Source: Oscillospiraceae bacterium
GTDB taxonomy: Bacteria; Bacillota; Clostridia; Lachnospirales; Lachnospiraceae
Length of the DNA stretch: 64,000 bases
Direction: 5' to 3'
NCBI GenBank assembly: GCA_021771715.1
Contig: JAETOO010000009.1
Span: forward strand, 59,586-123,585
Of the stretch, positions 60,297-64,000 are shown in pieces. Made by a program: the position numbers and the translations under genes. Numbering within the stretch: the stretch's first letter is position 1; each line of letters begins with the position of its first letter. Below the pieces are notes generated by a model. The model did not search any database and had not been told where the DNA came from. It saw only the letters and a program-made list of their open reading frames with translations.

Positions 60297-60374
60297 GGTC
60301 GGAATTGGTTAGTTGCAGGAATAAAAAAGTGAGTTTTAAAAATAGCGCCGATCTCTTTCATGAAGTATGATAAA
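60297..60374 (+). promoter_or_regulatory. Shared island box C, upstream of the NagZ-like GH3 gene
   Basis: 'GGTCGGAATTGGTTAGTTG' ... 'AAAAAGTGAGTTTTAAAAAT' ... TATGAT at 60366. The distance from GTCGG to TATGAT (68 bp) is within one base of box A. The ATCTGTT hairpin is not kept here. Confidence 0.75.
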
Positions 60375-60471
60375 TACCACATAAGATTGCGCCTGATCAG
60401 TTCCGGAGCAGATCAGGAGGTCACTTACAACACGGTATGATAGTGCAATATAAAATGATAGGAGTAGAGAT

Positions 60472-62169
60472 ATGGTTGATTTAAAAGCATCTCCGTTTCA
60501 TTTGTCAGAGGAAGACATTGTATGGGTAAAGGATACGATTGAGCATATGACGATTGAGGAGAAGATTGGGCAGTTGTTCTGTGTGCTTGGCACGTATCTG
60601 GATATTAGTGAACTTGTACAGAAAAATTTGGGCGGTGTCATGTATCAGCCGGGACCGGCATTGGAAATTCGTAAAAAGTATGCTGAGTTACAGTCCAGGA
60701 CAAAGGTACCGATGCTGCTGGCGGCCAATACGGAATATGGCGGGATTGGTGTCACCACGGATGGCACTCCGTTTGCGAAACCGATGCTGGTGGGGGCAAC
60801 CGATGAGGAAGAGATGGCCTACAGGTTAGGCTACGTTGCGTGCAAAGAGACCGCAGCGATTGGCGGCAACTGGTCTTTTGCACCTGTGACAGATATCGAC
60901 AGTAATTTTCGTAATCCGATTGTCAATGTACGTTCTTTCGGAAATAATCCGGATAAGGTGCTGGGAATGTGCAGGCAGTTTGTAAAGGCAGCGAAGGACG
61001 TGGGAATTGCTGCCGCAATCAAGCATTTTCCGGGCGATGGGGTGGATGACCGTGACCAGCATCTGCACTTGACGGTGAACAGCCTGTCAGCGGATGACTG
61101 GATGAATACATACGGGAGGAATTACCGGACACTGATTGAGGATGGGGCCCAGACTGTCATGGTCGGACATATTGCACAGCCGGAGTGGGTGAAGAAAATC
61201 AATCCTGAGGCCGATGAGCGGACCGCATATATGCCGGCAACACTCTCGGAAGAACTCTTAAAGGGGCTGCTTCGGGAACGGCTTGGATTCAACGGCCTGA
61301 TTGTCAGCGATGCGACTACCATGCTGGGGTTCGCCACTGCGATGAAGCGGAAAGAGGCGATTCCTGCCTGCATTATGCGCGGGCTGGATATGATTCTGTT
61401 TAACGAGAATTTTGAGGAAGATTACGCTTATATGCTGGAAGCCTATCAAAATGGAATTCTCACAGAGGAACGACTGGAAGAAGCGTTGGAGCGGATTCTG
61501 GGCTTAAAAGCCTCTTTGAGGCTGCATGAGAAAAAGAAAAACGGCACCTTGATTCCTGACGAAAGTGAATTGAAGACACTCCGATGTGCGGAGCATCTGA
61601 AATGGGCCGAGGAATGTGCGGACAGAGGGATCACTCTTGTGAAGGACACGGCGGGAATCCTGCCGCTGAAACCGGAAAAGTACCGTCGGATTGCGCTTCT
61701 CTCTATGGAGAGTGAGGGACGTGCCGGAGATACCGGGGGCTGTGCGAAGGCATTGAAGCAGTTGCTGGAAGCGGAAGGATTTCTCGTGTATGAACCGACA
61801 GGAAAAGAGCTGGATATGTTATGGTCTCCAAATCCGCCGAGCATTGCAGAAATTCAGGGAAAATATGATTTGTTCCTGTATTGCTTTAATCTGCAGGCCG
61901 TGTCGAACCAGACAACGGTGCGGTTAAACTGGAAGGCATATGAGAACTGCAATATGCCGTGGATGAATGAGGAGATCCCGACGATGGCAGTAAGCTTTGC
62001 CAATCCGTATCATTTGTATGATGCCCCTGAGATGCACACCTATATCAATGCATATTCACAGAATGAGTATACGCTGCGAAGTGTTGTAGAGAAACTGGTA
62101 GGAAGAAGCGAGTTTAAAGGGATTAGTCCGGTCGATCCATTCTGCGGACTTCCGGAAGCGAGATTTTAA
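60472..62169 (+). CDS. GH3 enzyme, NagZ-like (beta-N-acetylhexosaminidase type)
   Basis: 565 residues. 'MTIEEKIGQLFCV' is the family start, and 'KHFPGDGVDDRDQHLHLTVN' (K184 onward) carries the Asp/His pair of the NagZ subgroup. Nucleophile D280 lies in 'GLIVSDATTMLGF'. It has a C-terminal domain ('ADRGITLVKDTAGILPLKPEKYRRIALLSME') like multi-domain NagZ homologues. There is no signal peptide, so it is cytosolic. It likely removes terminal hexosamine or glucose units from imported sugars; some relatives act as phosphorylases. ATG 60472 follows a weak site (TAGGAGTAGAGAT). Expressed from box C. Confidence 0.88.
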   Translation: MVDLKASPFHLSEEDIVWVKDTIEHMTIEEKIGQLFCVLGTYLDISELVQKNLGGVMYQPGPALEIRKKYAELQSRTKVPMLLAANTEYGGIGVTTDGTPFAKPMLVGATDEEEMAYRLGYVACKETAAIGGNWSFAPVTDIDSNFRNPIVNVRSFGNNPDKVLGMCRQFVKAAKDVGIAAAIKHFPGDGVDDRDQHLHLTVNSLSADDWMNTYGRNYRTLIEDGAQTVMVGHIAQPEWVKKINPEADERTAYMPATLSEELLKGLLRERLGFNGLIVSDATTMLGFATAMKRKEAIPACIMRGLDMILFNENFEEDYAYMLEAYQNGILTEERLEEALERILGLKASLRLHEKKKNGTLIPDESELKTLRCAEHLKWAEECADRGITLVKDTAGILPLKPEKYRRIALLSMESEGRAGDTGGCAKALKQLLEAEGFLVYEPTGKELDMLWSPNPPSIAEIQGKYDLFLYCFNLQAVSNQTTVRLNWKAYENCNMPWMNEEIPTMAVSFANPYHLYDAPEMHTYINAYSQNEYTLRSVVEKLVGRSEFKGISPVDPFCGLPEARF

Positions 62170-62193
62170 AAAACAGACAGGAGACTGGATATC

Positions 62194-62829
62194 ATGAGGT
62201 TTACAGGAGTTATTTTTGATTTGGATGGAGTGATCTGCTTTACGGATCAGTATCATTATCGCGCATGGAAACAGATGGCAGACCGGATCGGGGTTTATTT
62301 TGATGAGGAGATTAATAACAGACTCAGAGGGGTAAGCCGGATGGCCAGTCTGGATATCATTTTAGAGAGGAGCGCGAAGCAGTACAGCGCAGCTGAGAAA
62401 GAAGCCCTGGCAGAGCAGAAGAATGACATCTACAGAGAACTTTTATTGCAGATGTCACCGAAGGATCTGTCCGCCGAGGTAAAGAACACCCTGGAGGAAT
62501 TGCGGAACCGTGGAGTCCGGCTGGCGATTGGGTCTTCCAGTAAGAATACCAAAACCATTTTAAAGCAGATCGGGCTGGAAGATTTTTTTGATGCGGTCAG
62601 TGACGGTACGAACATCACCCATTCGAAACCGCATCCGGAAGTATTTCTGAAGGCAGCGGATATGCTGCATTTACAGCCGTCAGAATGTATGGTAGTTGAA
62701 GATGCCCTGGCCGGAATTGATGCAGCTGTGGCAGGCGGATTTGGCAGTGCAGGTATTGGAGAAGCGGCGACTCATGCTCAAGTGACGTTTCCGATACAGA
62801 AGGTTTCGGATATTTTAGCGATTCTTTAG
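62194..62829 (+). CDS. pgmB: Beta-phosphoglucomutase
   Basis: 211 residues, HAD superfamily. 'GVIFDLDGVICFTDQYHYRAWKQMAD' contains the catalytic Asp pair (DLDG). 'LRGVSRMASLDIIL', 'LAIGSSSKNTKTILKQIGL' and 'VVEDALAGIDAAVAGG' complete the signature. It converts beta-glucose-1-phosphate to glucose-6-phosphate, and normally accompanies an inverting disaccharide phosphorylase; none is visible in this window. 24 bp after GH3. A 102-bp stretch of this gene recurs as a fragment at 48349. Confidence 0.95.
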   Translation: MRFTGVIFDLDGVICFTDQYHYRAWKQMADRIGVYFDEEINNRLRGVSRMASLDIILERSAKQYSAAEKEALAEQKNDIYRELLLQMSPKDLSAEVKNTLEELRNRGVRLAIGSSSKNTKTILKQIGLEDFFDAVSDGTNITHSKPHPEVFLKAADMLHLQPSECMVVEDALAGIDAAVAGGFGSAGIGEAATHAQVTFPIQKVSDILAIL

Positions 62830-62898
62830 ATGAAAATGATACTGTCAGGCAGATTGGAGAAATTTTTCAATAGGAATGAGGCAGCAGGAGGAGGAATT

Positions 62899-63957
62899 AT
62901 GACAAGTATATGTTTTCCGGAGTTTTTAACACGGGATCAGATTCACCCGGATCCGCCGGAGGTCACAGAACGCAAGGTAGAGGCCCTTGTGGCGGCGCTG
63001 ACGCTGGACGAAAAGATATCTTTGCTTGGCGGTTCCAGAGAGCCCGAATGTAAGGGAAAGCTTGGGAATGCGGGCTATATGTGGGGTGTGCCGCGTCTCG
63101 GCATTCCTGAGATAGTGATGTATGACGGTCCGGCCGGCATTACCGGCATTGTGGATACGACAGGCCTGCCGCAGCCAAGCCTTCTGGGATGCACCTTTGA
63201 TGATGAGATGGCGTATGCCTTTGGCAAAGTAGCAGCTACAGAGGCTCAGGCGTGTTCCGGCAACTTTGTTCTGGCTCCGCAGGTTGATGTAATCCGGTCT
63301 CCGCATTTTGGGCGCAATAAGGATATGAAGAGTGAGGACAGCTACGTGGCTTCCCGTATGGCCGTGGCTGAAGTCCGGGGCATGCAGGAAAACGGAGCGG
63401 TCGGCACCCTGAAGCATTATGCGGCGGCGAACTTAGCGGGGGAGAGCGCATCCTGCTATCCCCGCGCGGTGGTTGATGAGCAGACGCTGCATGAGGTGTA
63501 CCTGCGCCCCTTCCGGTGGGCCATCCGCAAGGGCGGCGCAGGCTGCATCATGAATGCATATAACTATATCAACGAGGAATATATGTCGGCGAACCGTCAC
63601 CTCAATGAGGATGTGCTTCGCGGCTGGTGGGGATTCCAGGGAGCAATGATGAGCGACTGGGGGTCCGTACACAAATTCACACTCAACAAGGGGATGGATA
63701 TTGAGATGCCGTTCCCGGCCTACAATGACCGAAAGCACATATTCCGTCATTTGCGCAAGGGAGATTACAGCTTTGACGAGATTGATATGTCGGTGAGAAG
63801 GATTCTCCACAGCATGGCAGCAGCAGGGCTGTTGTCGCTGGTGGAGCTGGATGATGACGGCAGGGCAAAGGTGGATGAGAACCACCCGTTTCCCTTAGTT
63901 AAAGATATTGTTGGGTATCTCAAGATGTGTCATTCGATTTTGCCGATAAAGCGGTAG
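62899..63957 (+). pseudogene. GH3 beta-glucosidase, cut short near residue 345
   Basis: From ATG 62899 (GCAGGAGGAGGAATT) the ORF encodes 352 residues: the barrel domain with 'YDGPAGITG', 'GTLKHYAAANLAGES', and nucleophile D253 in 'MMSDWGSVH'. Family members continue with an alpha/beta sandwich and FnIII domain (700-800 residues in total). Here the reading frame runs through 'NHPFPLVKDIVGYL' and stops soon after, at the point where serine-recombinase-like sequence begins on the other strand. It lacks the domain that usually gives the acid/base residue and is probably inactive. Confidence 0.8.
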
Positions 63958-64000
63958 AAGATTTCCACTTCCTGTTCCCGGCTTCCGTCCTCACTTTTGA
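63930..64000 (-). mobile_element. 3' end of a serine-recombinase-like gene (partial)
   Basis: Reverse strand, last 22 codons: 'KSEDGSREQEVEIFYRFIGKIE' then TGA at 63930-63932. This ending resembles the terminal residues of DUF4368-type large serine recombinases of Clostridial integrative elements. It marks an inserted element extending beyond the window. The call rests on a short C-terminus, so it is tentative. Confidence 0.5.

Noticed and set aside
62830-62898. Upstream start for the second GH3 (ATG at 62830)
   Set aside because: The strong ribosome site GGAGGAGGAATT places the start at 62899; the added 23 residues do not resemble the family.

Overview
The window reads as a chromosomal stretch from a GC-rich, spore-forming member of the Clostridia, most likely a Lachnospiraceae-type gut Firmicute. 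The support is a sporulation gene (spoIVB), Firmicute-style core synteny (nusB-xseA-xseB-ispA-dxs-tlyA-nadK-argR-recN-spoIVB), YesMN-type two-component systems beside sugar ABC importers, strong AGGAGG-type ribosome binding sites, and lipoprotein signals. Genus and species cannot be fixed from the sequence alone.

Layout. 1-2.1 kb: end of a MATE transporter, a nitroreductase-like gene, and three tandem tRNA-Gly genes on the minus strand. 2.1-9.3 kb: amino-acid synthesis (leuB, ilvD, ilvB, serC, serA). 9.5-12.8 kb: a glycogen branching enzyme with an unusual 13-copy, 11-residue basic repeat tail, then a CsoR-like metal sensor with a His-rich arm. 12.9-20.8 kb: a response regulator/sensor kinase pair followed by a complete ribose/galactofuranose-class ABC importer. 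21-27 kb: tRNA-Thr, a YmaF-like protein, and a probable surface O-acylation cluster (DUF4358 lipoprotein, SGNH hydrolase, MBOAT acyltransferase, DHHW protein). 27-29.7 kb: thyX-folA convergent with pyrBI. 29.9-35.4 kb: PH-like protein, prfC, and a MoxR/DUF58/DUF4129 trio. 35.5-46.5 kb: Asp23 protein and the core run nusB to spoIVB.

After spoIVB the usual neighbour spo0A is absent and the character of the DNA changes. There is a peptide-deformylase-like 5' remnant, then a clearly AT-richer SDR/TetR cassette with a readable promoter and two operators. Next is a 102-bp fragment of a beta-phosphoglucomutase gene, and then a carbohydrate-utilisation island (48.6-63.9 kb). The island holds a second YesMN pair, two solute-binding proteins, one permease pair without its own ATPase, an AraC regulator, a GH35-like enzyme, a nitroreductase-family flavoprotein, an NagZ-like GH3, pgmB and a second GH3. 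The second GH3 is cut short by the 3' end of a serine-recombinase-like gene that enters from the right edge.

The most notable regulatory signal is a promoter-proximal box, about 70-80 bp long, present three times. It lies upstream of the GH35 gene, the nitroreductase gene and the GH3 gene, and ties them into one regulon probably governed by the AraC protein. The remaining minus-strand giant ORFs in the track are shadows of GC-rich genes.
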